Shown here: in pieces, positions 6,133-11,923 of the stretch
Layout: each line of letters opens with the position of its first letter
Numbering within the stretch: the first letter of the stretch is position 1
From: Candidatus Buchananbacteria bacterium
Lineage (GTDB): Bacteria > Patescibacteriota > Patescibacteriia > CAIXNZ01
DNA length: 19,783 bases
Reading direction: 5' to 3'
Assembly: GCA_030592165.1 (NCBI GenBank)
Contig: JAUVKC010000012.1
Location: 1 to 19,783, forward strand
Notes under the pieces: generated by a model
The model's input: only the letters and a program-made list of their open reading frames with translations
Told to the model about the DNA's origin: nothing
The model's database searches: none
Translations under genes and position numbers: made by a program

Positions 6133-6426
6133 ATGGATACAAAAATTATAATTGGTCTAGTTGTTTATTTGTTAATTAATATTTGCGCATTTTTAATCAT
6201 GTCACTTGATAAAAACAGATCACAAGGCTCACGCCCCAGAATAAGTGAAGGAACTATTTTTTTCTGGACGATATGTTTGGGTAGTATCGGTGTTTATCTG
6301 GGAATGTTTGCATTCCGTCATAAAACCAGAAAAATATATTTTACTGTAGGGATTCCTTTACTGATTTTGCAAAATTTTACACTACTGTTCTTTTTGGCAT
6401 ATGTTTATAAGAATTATTTGATTTAA
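6133..6426 (+). CDS. DUF1294 small membrane protein
   Basis: The 97-aa protein has three hydrophobic segments (about 5-24, 43-62, 72-92). The middle carries the DUF1294 pattern: SLDKNRSQGSRPRISEGT (a DK.R/A..G..RI.E motif) followed by GSIGVYLGMFAFRHKTRK and a short IPLL segment, where family members typically have GG-hydrophobic-GM..FRHKT. The function of this family is unknown. It lies 9 nt behind the flavoprotein gene and is probably cotranscribed; no terminator follows before the promoter at 6443. Confidence 0.85.
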   Translation: MDTKIIIGLVVYLLINICAFLIMSLDKNRSQGSRPRISEGTIFFWTICLGSIGVYLGMFAFRHKTRKIYFTVGIPLLILQNFTLLFFLAYVYKNYLI

Positions 6427-6442
6427 AATATCTTTTATTGAC

Positions 6443-6471
6443 TTGACTTAATCATGTATCTTTTTTATAAT
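6443..6471 (+). promoter_or_regulatory. Promoter of the coiled-coil protein gene
   Basis: TTGACT (6443-6448), 17 nt, TATAAT (6466-6471). A second overlapping TTGACT begins at 6438. The predicted start near 6478 leaves a leader of about 23 nt without a Shine-Dalgarno. Confidence 0.75.
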
Positions 6472-6500
6472 TTAATTAAATAATATAAATATATTAATAT

Positions 6501-6782
6501 ATGAATGAAGAAAAAATAATAGCCAAATTAGTTGATCATGACGAGCAGTTGCGTGAAATTAAAGACAACATGGTAACAAAAAATGAATTGGCAGAGTTTA
6601 AAGATGAATATTTGCAGGGTCAAGATGAAATGATGACTATTTTAAAACGACTTGATGAAGATCGTATTTTTACTCATAGGTGGGTGGATAGAATTGAGTC
6701 TGATTTAGAACATACTAAGTCTCGTGTTGCGCAGTCAGAAGATGAAATAAGTAAATTAAAAACAGATCTTAAAATTGCTTAA
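6501..6782 (+). CDS. Hypothetical coiled-coil protein
   Basis: This 93-aa acidic protein is nearly all charged helix. Heptad-like hydrophobic positions run through residues 6-50 (IIAKLVDHDEQLREIKDNM, then LAEFKDEYLQGQ) and again through 60-92 (WVDRIESDLEHTKSRVAQ...). It has no signal peptide, membrane segment or catalytic motif. It may be a small oligomeric cytoplasmic coiled coil. The strong promoter and closely following terminator make it a real monocistronic gene, but the function is not recognised. Its last codons take part in an inverted repeat (6765-6774 with 6788-6797). Confidence 0.7.
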   Translation: MNEEKIIAKLVDHDEQLREIKDNMVTKNELAEFKDEYLQGQDEMMTILKRLDEDRIFTHRWVDRIESDLEHTKSRVAQSEDEISKLKTDLKIA

Positions 6783-6829
6783 GATGTTTTTAAGATCAAT
6801 AAAAAACGAGCGCAAGCTCATTTTTTTTG
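6765..6829 (+). terminator. Double hairpin terminator of the coiled-coil gene
   Basis: The first hairpin pairs GATCTTAAAA (6765-6774) with TTTTAAGATC (6788-6797) and covers the stop codon. The second, GAGC-GCAA-GCTC (6808-6819) with flanking A6 and T8, is the actual intrinsic terminator. Confidence 0.75.
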
Positions 6830-6837
6830 TTACTAGA

Positions 6838-6871
6838 ATATAAAAACCTCTGGGTGTTAACCAGAGGTTTT
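6838..6871 (-). terminator. Terminator of the 53-aa minus-strand gene (bidirectional)
   Basis: AAAACCTCTGG (6843-6853) pairs perfectly with CCAGAGGTTTT (6861-6871). On the minus strand it follows the 53-aa ORF by about 15 nt and continues into TTTTTATA. Confidence 0.85.
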
Positions 6872-6885
6872 GGGTTTTGCGAATG

Positions 6886-7047
6886 TCAGTCCTTTTTCGC
6901 GAGCTCTTGTTGAATTTCTTTTAGTGCAGAAATAATCCCGTCAGCTTTTTTCTCGAAAGATTGTCTGAATGTTTCCATTATATAACCAATACCGGCGAGT
7001 ATCATGATCATTGCAATCAACTCAAATATAATTCCAATATTTTCCAT
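6886..7047 (-). CDS. Small single-TM protein, 53 aa, unknown function
   Basis: Too short for routine ORF lists, but all its signals are strong. It reads MENIGIIFELIAMIMILAGI (one hydrophobic helix, residues 4-23), then a short amphipathic, charged helix ending in EIQQELAKKD. The Shine-Dalgarno GGAGGGAGG lies a few nucleotides before the ATG (plus-strand 7050-7058), the promoter is a TTGACA/17/TATACT match, and a perfect terminator follows. The likely topology is N-terminus out or in the membrane with the charged tail in the cytoplasm. The layout resembles small membrane modulators, but also phage-type holin-like or type I toxin-like peptides; no family is recognised. It is monocistronic and convergent with the coiled-coil gene. 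The TGA stop shows that TGA terminates here. Confidence 0.72.
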   Translation of the reverse strand: MENIGIIFELIAMIMILAGIGYIMETFRQSFEKKADGIISALKEIQQELAKKD

Positions 7048-7076
7048 TGTCCTCCCTCCTTTTTTATTGATATTTT

Positions 7077-7105
7077 AGTATATCCTAAGTTATAATATTT
7101 GTCAA
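7077..7105 (-). promoter_or_regulatory. Promoter of the 53-aa gene
   Basis: On the minus strand: consensus TTGACA (7105-7100), 17 nt, TATACT (7082-7077). It is one of the best promoter matches in the window. Confidence 0.8.
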
Positions 7106-7257
7106 TACCCTGCATACCTGCGTAATATTGTCTTTATCACTTATTTAAGGTGAATTTAAATTAATTAAATTATTATGAATAAAGAATTACCAAAAAATAC
7201 AAACAAAAAAATAAGTAAACTTGCTGTGAGGTAGTTATTTTATTGATGAAATTACCC
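7106..7257. other. Non-coding stretch without recognised gene
   Basis: AT-rich. It holds a weak hairpin (TCACTT-ATTTA-AAGGTGA type, near 7138-7154) and a 19-codon ORF at 7174 (start MNKELPK) without ribosome-binding site or further support. Nothing else was seen. Confidence 0.5.
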
Positions 7258-7286
7258 TTGATTTTCTACTAAATTTGTGCTAAGAT
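7258..7286 (+). promoter_or_regulatory. Promoter for tRNA-Trp
   Basis: TTGATT (7258-7263), 17 nt, TAAGAT (7281-7286), placing the start about 4 nt before the tRNA. Confidence 0.65.
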
Positions 7287-7296
7287 ATCTTTATCT

Positions 7297-7367
7297 GGGG
7301 GTGTCGTATAATGGTAGTACAGGGGTCTCCAAAACCTCTTGCGTGGGTTCGATTCCTACCACCCCTG
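7297..7367 (+). tRNA. tRNA-Trp (anticodon CCA)
   Basis: Acceptor GGGGGTG pairs with CACCCCT (first pair G·T). The anticodon stem GGGGT/ACCTC encloses CTCCAAA with anticodon CCA at 7329-7331; the T arm is GTGGG-TTCGATT-CCTAC. The discriminator is G and CCA is not encoded. Confidence 0.95.
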
Positions 7368-7449
7368 CGTGATATAGTGTTTTAAATACTATTTAAATCG
7401 TCTTTCAAGTAAATCCAGGAAGGGCAATGTAAATTTAATCAAAAATAAT

Positions 7450-7623
7450 ATGGGAAGAGCAACAGCTAAATTAGTCGAGGTAAGAAAGTTTGTTACTGGT
7501 GAATCAAGATATTGTCAGAAGTGCGGAAAAGAATCTTATGAGTTATTTGAAATAAGTCAGGATGCTAAATTGAAAAACAAATTGCAGTATTGCAAAACAT
7601 GTTTTGATTCAAATAAGTCTTAA
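7450..7623 (+). CDS. Small four-cysteine zinc-ribbon-like protein, 57 aa
   Basis: The ORF begins MGRATAKLVEVRKFVTGESR and has two CxxC pairs, CQKC (residues 22-25) and CKTC (48-51), spaced like a zinc ribbon. The middle (ESYELFEISQDAKLKNK) is charged. Codon use and length fit a real gene, and a terminator follows at 7662. There is no convincing Shine-Dalgarno (GGAAGGG lies about 26 nt upstream). It follows tRNA-Trp by about 80 nt with no terminator between, so cotranscription is possible. The position beside a tRNA and the cysteine layout recall small ribosomal proteins such as bL33, but the sequence is not bL33 and I do not recognise the family. Confidence 0.65.
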   Translation: MGRATAKLVEVRKFVTGESRYCQKCGKESYELFEISQDAKLKNKLQYCKTCFDSNKS

Positions 7624-7661
7624 AGTCTTTTAATCTCAATTGAGTCTTAAAGGCAAGAATT

Positions 7662-7684
7662 CGTCATTATTATGGCGTTTTTTT
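7662..7684 (+). terminator. Intrinsic terminator after the zinc-ribbon ORF
   Basis: CGTCAT-TATT-ATGGCG (one T·G pair) followed by seven T. Confidence 0.75.
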
Positions 7685-7742
7685 GTTTGTAAGATTTTCT
7701 AACTTTTAACGTTGTAATAGTATAGAAAATCACTTTTTTAAA

Positions 7743-8717
7743 ATGGAAAATTATAATCAAACAATAAAAAATATAAAACAGCAATTAGCTAATTTTGAAA
7801 AGCCTCAAAGAAGGGCTCTTTCTTTAAGGTTTCCTAAGTATCAGAAATATTTTGTTTTAGTTCATCGTGGCGTTAGGAAACTCAGGAATTTATCTGATTT
7901 ATCGATTGCCAGAAAAAAGAAATCTGATTTTTTTCAATCTGTTGTTACACGTCATCAATCATTATTAACGCGTAAATTAGGTGATTCTGATCCACGCTTA
8001 CAAAGGCAAAAAATAAAAAATCTGCAAATCGCTAGAGAAAGATTAAATGGTTTAATAATTAAACCTGGCCAAACCTTTTCGTTTTGGGAAACAGTTGGTA
8101 AACCGTCAAAAAAACGAGGATTTGTAAAAGGTATGCTTTTATCAAATGGTAAAGTTGTTGAAGGTCAAGGCGGTGGGCTGTGCCAAATGGCTAATTTACT
8201 TTTTTGGCTATTTTTACATTCAGATATTCAGGTTATTGAACGATATCATCATTCAAAAGATGTTTTTCCTGATTCAGGTCGGGTTTTGCCTTTTGGCTCA
8301 GGTGCAACTCTTATGTACAATTATACTGATTTGAAAATAAAAAATATTTCAAATCAACCAATCCAATTAAAAATTTGGTTAACTGAAAAACATTTAAAAG
8401 GTCAGATTGTTTCAATGAAATCATTTCCAGTCAAATTTCATGTTGTTGAGAAAAACCATTGTTTTGTTAATCATAATAATCAATACTATCGTTATAATCA
8501 AATTTATCGGCAAATATTGATTGAGGGGAAGGTTATTAAAGACGAATTGATGAGTAATAATTTTGCACCTGTTTTATATGAAGTTAATCAAGAATATATT
8601 AATAAACATGGTTTTGAAGTAATTGAAATTAATGAGACCGTTGCAATAAATAGCAAAAATAAACTAAGCTCAGATTTCGTTTGTCAATTTTTACCAGATT
8701 TTAAAAAATTTACATAA
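7743..8717 (+). CDS. VanW-family protein
   Basis: The 324-aa protein has a basic N-terminal part (1-70) without signal peptide and a VanW domain at about 75-215. Visible family features are LIIKPGQTFSFWETVGKPSKKRGF (104-127), the GQGGGLCQMANLLFWLF signature (141-157, conserved cysteine 147), the ERYHHSKDVFPDSG segment and GATLMYNYTDLKIKN (187-201). VanW was named from VanB-type vancomycin resistance clusters, but the domain is widespread and its biochemical role is not established; cell-wall-associated function is inferred. Nothing in the neighbourhood (no D-Ala-D-Lac ligase or VanX/H) suggests resistance. The C-terminal 100 residues show no motif I know. ATG without Shine-Dalgarno; monocistronic. 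Confidence 0.88.
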   Translation: MENYNQTIKNIKQQLANFEKPQRRALSLRFPKYQKYFVLVHRGVRKLRNLSDLSIARKKKSDFFQSVVTRHQSLLTRKLGDSDPRLQRQKIKNLQIARERLNGLIIKPGQTFSFWETVGKPSKKRGFVKGMLLSNGKVVEGQGGGLCQMANLLFWLFLHSDIQVIERYHHSKDVFPDSGRVLPFGSGATLMYNYTDLKIKNISNQPIQLKIWLTEKHLKGQIVSMKSFPVKFHVVEKNHCFVNHNNQYYRYNQIYRQILIEGKVIKDELMSNNFAPVLYEVNQEYINKHGFEVIEINETVAINSKNKLSSDFVCQFLPDFKKFT

Positions 8718-8744
8718 TAAAACGATAGATCTCTAGTATTTTTT

Positions 8745-8769
8745 AGCGACAGGTATCTGCCGCTTTTTT
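8745..8769 (+). terminator. Intrinsic terminator of the VanW gene
   Basis: AGCGaCAG pairs with CTGcCGCT across one A/C mismatch, loop GTAT, then T6. Confidence 0.7.
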
Positions 8770-8771
8770 AA

Positions 8772-8800
8772 TTGAATTTTTATATTTAAAAGGGTATTAT
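8772..8800 (+). promoter_or_regulatory. Promoter of the secreted CAP-domain protein
   Basis: TTGAAT (8772-8777), 17 nt, TATTAT (8795-8800). The predicted start leaves a leader of about 30 nt lacking a Shine-Dalgarno. Confidence 0.6.
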
Positions 8801-8837
8801 TAAAGTATAAGAAGTTTTAAATATTAACTATAAATTT

Positions 8838-10337
8838 ATGCAAAAACTTTTAATTATATCGTTTGCTTTTGCTTTGGGGCTAAGTGTCTTATTGATCCCA
8901 CAACCATCTCAGGCTGGCTGTTGCGGTTGTGATCCAGTTTATGATAATAATGTTGTGATGGAAGTAAAAAGTGCTGTATGGGTTAGAGACGAAGCTTGTG
9001 TAGCTACTGGTGATATTATTGATACCTTGAAAACAGGTGAAGTCGTGCAAGTAACTCATCGAACTGATGGTTGGTTCAAAGTTATCAGCCCAAGAGGTAA
9101 GGTTGGTTGGTCAGGTGAACAGTTTCTTAGACCTACTTCAAAGCCCTTAAGTTCAACTTCTTGCACAACCTGCAATACAACACCAGAAGTTATCAATCCA
9201 GTCAGTGATCCGAATTATAGTGCATATTCTTTGTCTCATACAAAAGGCTATATTCTACTTCAAGTTCAGGAACTTGGTGAAGCTTGGTATGTTGATCCTG
9301 TAACTTTTAAACGTTATTACATGAAAGACGGAGCAACTGCTTATGAAATGATGCGATCATTTGGTCTTGGTATTACTGATGTTGATTTGGCTAAAATTCC
9401 AATTGCTAATAACACCACAGAGATGAAAAACGCTTCTAGTGTTTGTTCATATAATTCTATGGCTAATAGAGTTAAAGGTAAAATTGTTTTACAGGTTCAG
9501 CAGAACGGTGAAGGTTGGTATATTTATCCAAAAAACTGTCGTCGTATTTATATGAAAGACGGAACAGCAGCTTATGGAATTATGAGATATTTAGGGCTTG
9601 GTATTACTAATTCTGACCTAAGTCGTTTATCTACATCTGAAGTAGAAATTAAACCATATACTGAACCAACAACACCTACAACGCCGACTACAGAACCAAT
9701 AACAAATCCAACTTCAAATTTGGGTTTAACTCTGTATCCAGCATCAACTGATCATGCCGAAGGATCTCTTTATACTTCTTATGGCCCTGCAATTGCAGGA
9801 ACTGGTAATTTTCAAAAAGGATCAGTACCTTCAGGTTTTAATTATGCAGTTTTAAACCAATATTTTTTAGACAGGATTAATATGGAAAGAACTAGCCGGG
9901 GAATGCCAGCTATACTTTCTGATCAACGAATGGTTGATAGCGCTTCTGTCTGGGCTGAACAAATGTATTTTCAACAACAAATGACTCATACTCGTCAGCC
10001 AGTTAATATGATGGCTAGAGTCTGGGTCTGGGAGAATTTTAAAATAGAATTTCGAGAGACCTGGGGTTGGCTTTATGAAAATATCGGCGGTGGATCATAT
10101 AACAGATCACAAGGTATTAATGAAAGTGTCATGTCTTCAATGGATAGTTTACTTGATTATTTTATGAGTGAAGAAAGTTATAACGGTATTCATTACCAGA
10201 CAATTATGCATGATAAACTAACTCATGTTGGTTTAGGCTTTTATTTTGAAGGTAGTAATGATTCAGGGAAACTTTGGACAGTTATGCATTATGGCGGACT
10301 TTATGGACAAGTTCCAGTAATTAATAAAACGTGGTAA
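8838..10337 (+). CDS. Secreted protein: SH3 domain, two internal repeats, Thr/Pro linker, CAP/SCP domain
   Basis: The 499-aa protein has a signal peptide (hydrophobic 4-20, likely cut after PQPSQA at 26). Residues 38-98 form a bacterial SH3 domain (VWVRDEACVATGDIIDTLKTG ... GWFKVISPRGKVGWSG). Two related units follow at about 136-188 and 213-265, sharing LQVQ..GE.WY..P...R.YMKDG..AY..MR..GLGIT..DL; I know this unit as common in extracellular proteins of CPR bacteria, without assigned function. A Thr/Pro linker spans 276-292. The CAP (SCP/PR1) domain covers 337-486, with LNQYFLDRINMERTSRGMP, MTHTRQP, WLYENIGGG and HVGLGFYF. CAP proteins are extracellular, with lipid-binding or protease-like roles proposed; this one probably acts at the cell surface. 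Several N-terminal cysteines (28, 29, 31) could form disulfides. Confidence 0.9.
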   Translation: MQKLLIISFAFALGLSVLLIPQPSQAGCCGCDPVYDNNVVMEVKSAVWVRDEACVATGDIIDTLKTGEVVQVTHRTDGWFKVISPRGKVGWSGEQFLRPTSKPLSSTSCTTCNTTPEVINPVSDPNYSAYSLSHTKGYILLQVQELGEAWYVDPVTFKRYYMKDGATAYEMMRSFGLGITDVDLAKIPIANNTTEMKNASSVCSYNSMANRVKGKIVLQVQQNGEGWYIYPKNCRRIYMKDGTAAYGIMRYLGLGITNSDLSRLSTSEVEIKPYTEPTTPTTPTTEPITNPTSNLGLTLYPASTDHAEGSLYTSYGPAIAGTGNFQKGSVPSGFNYAVLNQYFLDRINMERTSRGMPAILSDQRMVDSASVWAEQMYFQQQMTHTRQPVNMMARVWVWENFKIEFRETWGWLYENIGGGSYNRSQGINESVMSSMDSLLDYFMSEESYNGIHYQTIMHDKLTHVGLGFYFEGSNDSGKLWTVMHYGGLYGQVPVINKTW

Positions 10338-10375
10338 AAGACAATTAACAATTCACAATGTACAATTAATAAATT
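10338..10375. repeat. AT-rich intergenic repeat, ACAATGTACAATT family
   Basis: Contains CAATTAACAATTCACAATG followed by TACAATTAATAAATT, related word by word to 1547-1615 and 13273-13305. Non-coding. Confidence 0.55.
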
Positions 10376-10428
10376 TTAAATGTTTTAATGACAAATGATT
10401 GTTTTGGGTTAAGAGGTGTACGCAATAT

Positions 10429-10941
10429 ATGAAAAAAATAATTCCTATAACAAAAAAAGATTTCAACCAACCTTTTGTAGCTACAGGAGTTATTATTGAA
10501 AAAGATGGTAAATTTGTGATGGTTCAGGAAGGTAAATCTAAAACAGGACCTTCCAGCGAAGGTCTTTGGGATAGACCTGGTGGTTGGTTGGATCTATATG
10601 AAGATATTTTAGTTGGGGCAGTGCGTGAAGTTAAAGAAGAAACAGGTTTAGATGTAGAATTGACTGGATTTTTAGGTATTTATAATTATATAAAGCAAAT
10701 AAAGGATACAGATGGAAAAAATTTGAACATTCATGGTATTCTTTTGGAATTTGTAGGTAAAGTTAAATCTTCTAAAATTAATATTAAAACTGAAGAAATT
10801 CAAGATGTAAAATGGTTTAGTTTTGAGGAAATAAAAAGATTAGACCTAAGGAGTAAAAATATAATTTACGAGATAAAAGAATATTTATCCGGTAATATTT
10901 ATTCACTTGATATTATAAAAACTTATACTAATTATACATAA
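10429..10941 (+). CDS. Nudix hydrolase
   Basis: The Nudix box is complete at residues 52-74 of the 170-aa protein: G-x5-E (GWLDLYE), seven residues, then REVKEETGL. It folds around divalent metal and hydrolyses a nucleoside diphosphate linked to another group; the substrate cannot be assigned. FVATGVIIEKDGKFVMVQEGK (16-36) is the expected first sheet, and LWDRPGG precedes the box. The ATG at 10429 is chosen: it gives MKKIIPITKKDF, while the upstream in-frame TTG at 10399 would add ten residues and has no site. AAGAGGTG (10411-10418) precedes the ATG at a somewhat long distance. Neighbours give no functional hint. Confidence 0.88.
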   Translation: MKKIIPITKKDFNQPFVATGVIIEKDGKFVMVQEGKSKTGPSSEGLWDRPGGWLDLYEDILVGAVREVKEETGLDVELTGFLGIYNYIKQIKDTDGKNLNIHGILLEFVGKVKSSKINIKTEEIQDVKWFSFEEIKRLDLRSKNIIYEIKEYLSGNIYSLDIIKTYTNYT

Positions 10942-10967
10942 AAAAAGCTCGTTAATCGGGCTTTTTT
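10941..10967 (+). terminator. Terminator of the Nudix gene, copy A of a duplicated terminator
   Basis: AAAAAGCTCG-TTAAT-CGGGCTTTTT with one T·G pair. Its core is identical to the terminator at 11779-11806. Confidence 0.88.
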
Positions 10968-10974
10968 GTTTGAT

Positions 10975-11003
10975 TTGACAGTATCGTTTTTTTTTGTTAA
11001 TCT
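10975..11003 (+). promoter_or_regulatory. Probable promoter of the XRE-sigma4 gene
   Basis: Consensus TTGACA (10975-10980) with 17 nt to a weak TAATCT (10998-11003). The -35 is convincing, the -10 less so. Confidence 0.45.
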
Positions 11004-11053
11004 AACCTATTGTGATATTTTAAAATTTTTAGTTATTTTCAGAGGAGGTATTT

Positions 11054-11701
11054 ATGGAGGAAATTCGTATAGAAGCACGGATAAAGAATAATGTGTTGTA
11101 CAAGGCAATTTAAGATAAATGGCCTTCAACGGCAGCTTTTTGCCGGGAATATGGTTTGCGTGCGGTAGACGTGTGCGCGTTAATTAATTTAAGGCAAAAG
11201 CCAGTAAGTTGCCACACTGGTAAATACATTCCATTATGTATTAATCTTGAGTCGATATTAAATATTCCTGTTGCAGAGCTGTTTCCATTGTGGATGTATA
11301 AAATAAAAACCACATTTTCTGTAATAGAAATTTCAGCTTCACAGCTGACAGGAGGAATGGATGCTTTAAAACAATTTCCAGATCCCCAAGTATTGAGTGT
11401 TGATAATGATGAGTTTAAACAAACAGAGAATGAAAGACTTACTGAGGCAATGGATATAGCCTTATATAAACTCACTCCAAGGCAGGAAACAATAATTCGG
11501 ATGCGATTTGGGATGATGCCTGATAATTCAAAGGAATTTACTTTAGATGAAATTGCTACTGAATTTGATCTATCAAGGGCACGTATAGGTCAGTTTATTG
11601 AATCTGGTATTAGAAAATTAAAGCATGATACAAGTAAAGATATTTTTAGGGATTTAGTTTCCGATAAAATATTAGACGAAAAAAAACAATGCCGTCCGTA
11701 A
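11054..11701 (+). pseudogene. XRE-type HTH fused to sigma-70 region 4, interrupted by an in-frame TAA
   Basis: AGAGGAGGT (11041-11049) sits 4 nt before ATG 11054, the evident start. After 19 codons (MEEIRIEARIKNNVLYKAI) comes TAA at 11111-11113; the same frame then continues without another stop for 196 codons to 11701. Residues about 15-75 read as a Cro/XRE helix-turn-helix (STAAFCREYGL, then VCALINLRQKPVS), 126-192 as sigma-70 region 4 (LYKLTPRQETIIRMRFGMM, then FTLDEIATEFDLSRARIGQF, IRKLKHD), which contacts -35 DNA. Region 2 is absent, so it is not a stand-alone sigma factor but rather an activator or sigma-like regulator. The coding frame is otherwise intact with no frameshift, arguing for a recent nonsense mutation, readthrough or a sequencing error. 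The first candidate start after the TAA is TTG 11156, inside the HTH and without a site. Confidence 0.72.
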
Positions 11702-11715
11702 TGGGCGGTTTTTTT
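11692..11715 (+). terminator. Intrinsic terminator of the XRE-sigma4 gene
   Basis: CCGTCC-GTAAT-GGGCGG (one T·G) followed by T7; the stop codon lies in the loop. Confidence 0.85.
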
Positions 11716-11778
11716 ATTAAAATTGATTATGTTTTTACTTACCTATGTGAAGATTAAAATTATACACAATAATTTTTT

Positions 11779-11806
11779 AAAAAGCTCGTTAATCGGGCTT
11801 TTTTTT
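11779..11806 (+). terminator. Terminator, copy B of the duplicated GCTCGTTAATCGGGC terminator
   Basis: AAAAAGCTCGTTAATCGGGC then T8, identical in its core to 10941-10967 although a separate terminator already serves the XRE-sigma4 gene 64 nt upstream. Confidence 0.8.
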
Positions 11807-11814
11807 GCTATAAT
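11786..11814 (+). promoter_or_regulatory. Extended -10 promoter behind terminator copy B
   Basis: TGCTATAAT (11806-11814) follows the T run directly, as at 1818-1826. The -35 candidate TCGTTA (11786-11791) matches only 3 of 6. It would drive the glycosyltransferase with a leader of about 100 nt. Confidence 0.45.
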
Positions 11815-11829
11815 TAAATATAGATATTA

Positions 11830-11915
11830 GACTATTGGATATTGGAAATTGGTGATATGAATAATTTAATAAATACAACTCACTAATTTCCAGTTTCTAA
11901 TTTCAAATCACTAAA
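11830..11915. repeat. AT-rich imperfect palindromic leader (ATTGGAAATTGG / CTAATTTCCAGTTTC)
   Basis: TTGGATATTGGAAATTGG on the left and CTAATTTCCAGTTTCTAATT on the right are loosely inverted to each other around TAATTTAATAAATAC. It looks like a dispersed intergenic palindrome lying in the 5' leader of the glycosyltransferase. Confidence 0.4.
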
Positions 11916-11923
11916 AATTTTAT

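Noticed and set aside
7174..7233. 19-codon ORF starting MNKELPK, similar in its first seven residues to the 117-aa protein (MKRELPK)
   Set aside because: No ribosome-binding site, no further similarity, and stops early; the shared stretch is only about 13 nt and could be chance.
7743..8717. Vancomycin resistance determinant
   Set aside because: The VanW domain is widespread outside resistance clusters and none of the ligase or dehydrogenase genes is nearby.
10399..10428. TTG start for the Nudix protein, ten residues longer
   Set aside because: No ribosome-binding site, and the ATG at 10429 opens a typical N-terminus.
11357..11701. Internal start at ATG 11357 with AGGAGG just before it, giving a stand-alone sigma region 4 protein
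   Set aside because: The gap between GGAGG and ATG is only one nucleotide, too short for normal initiation, and the upstream frame clearly encodes the HTH.
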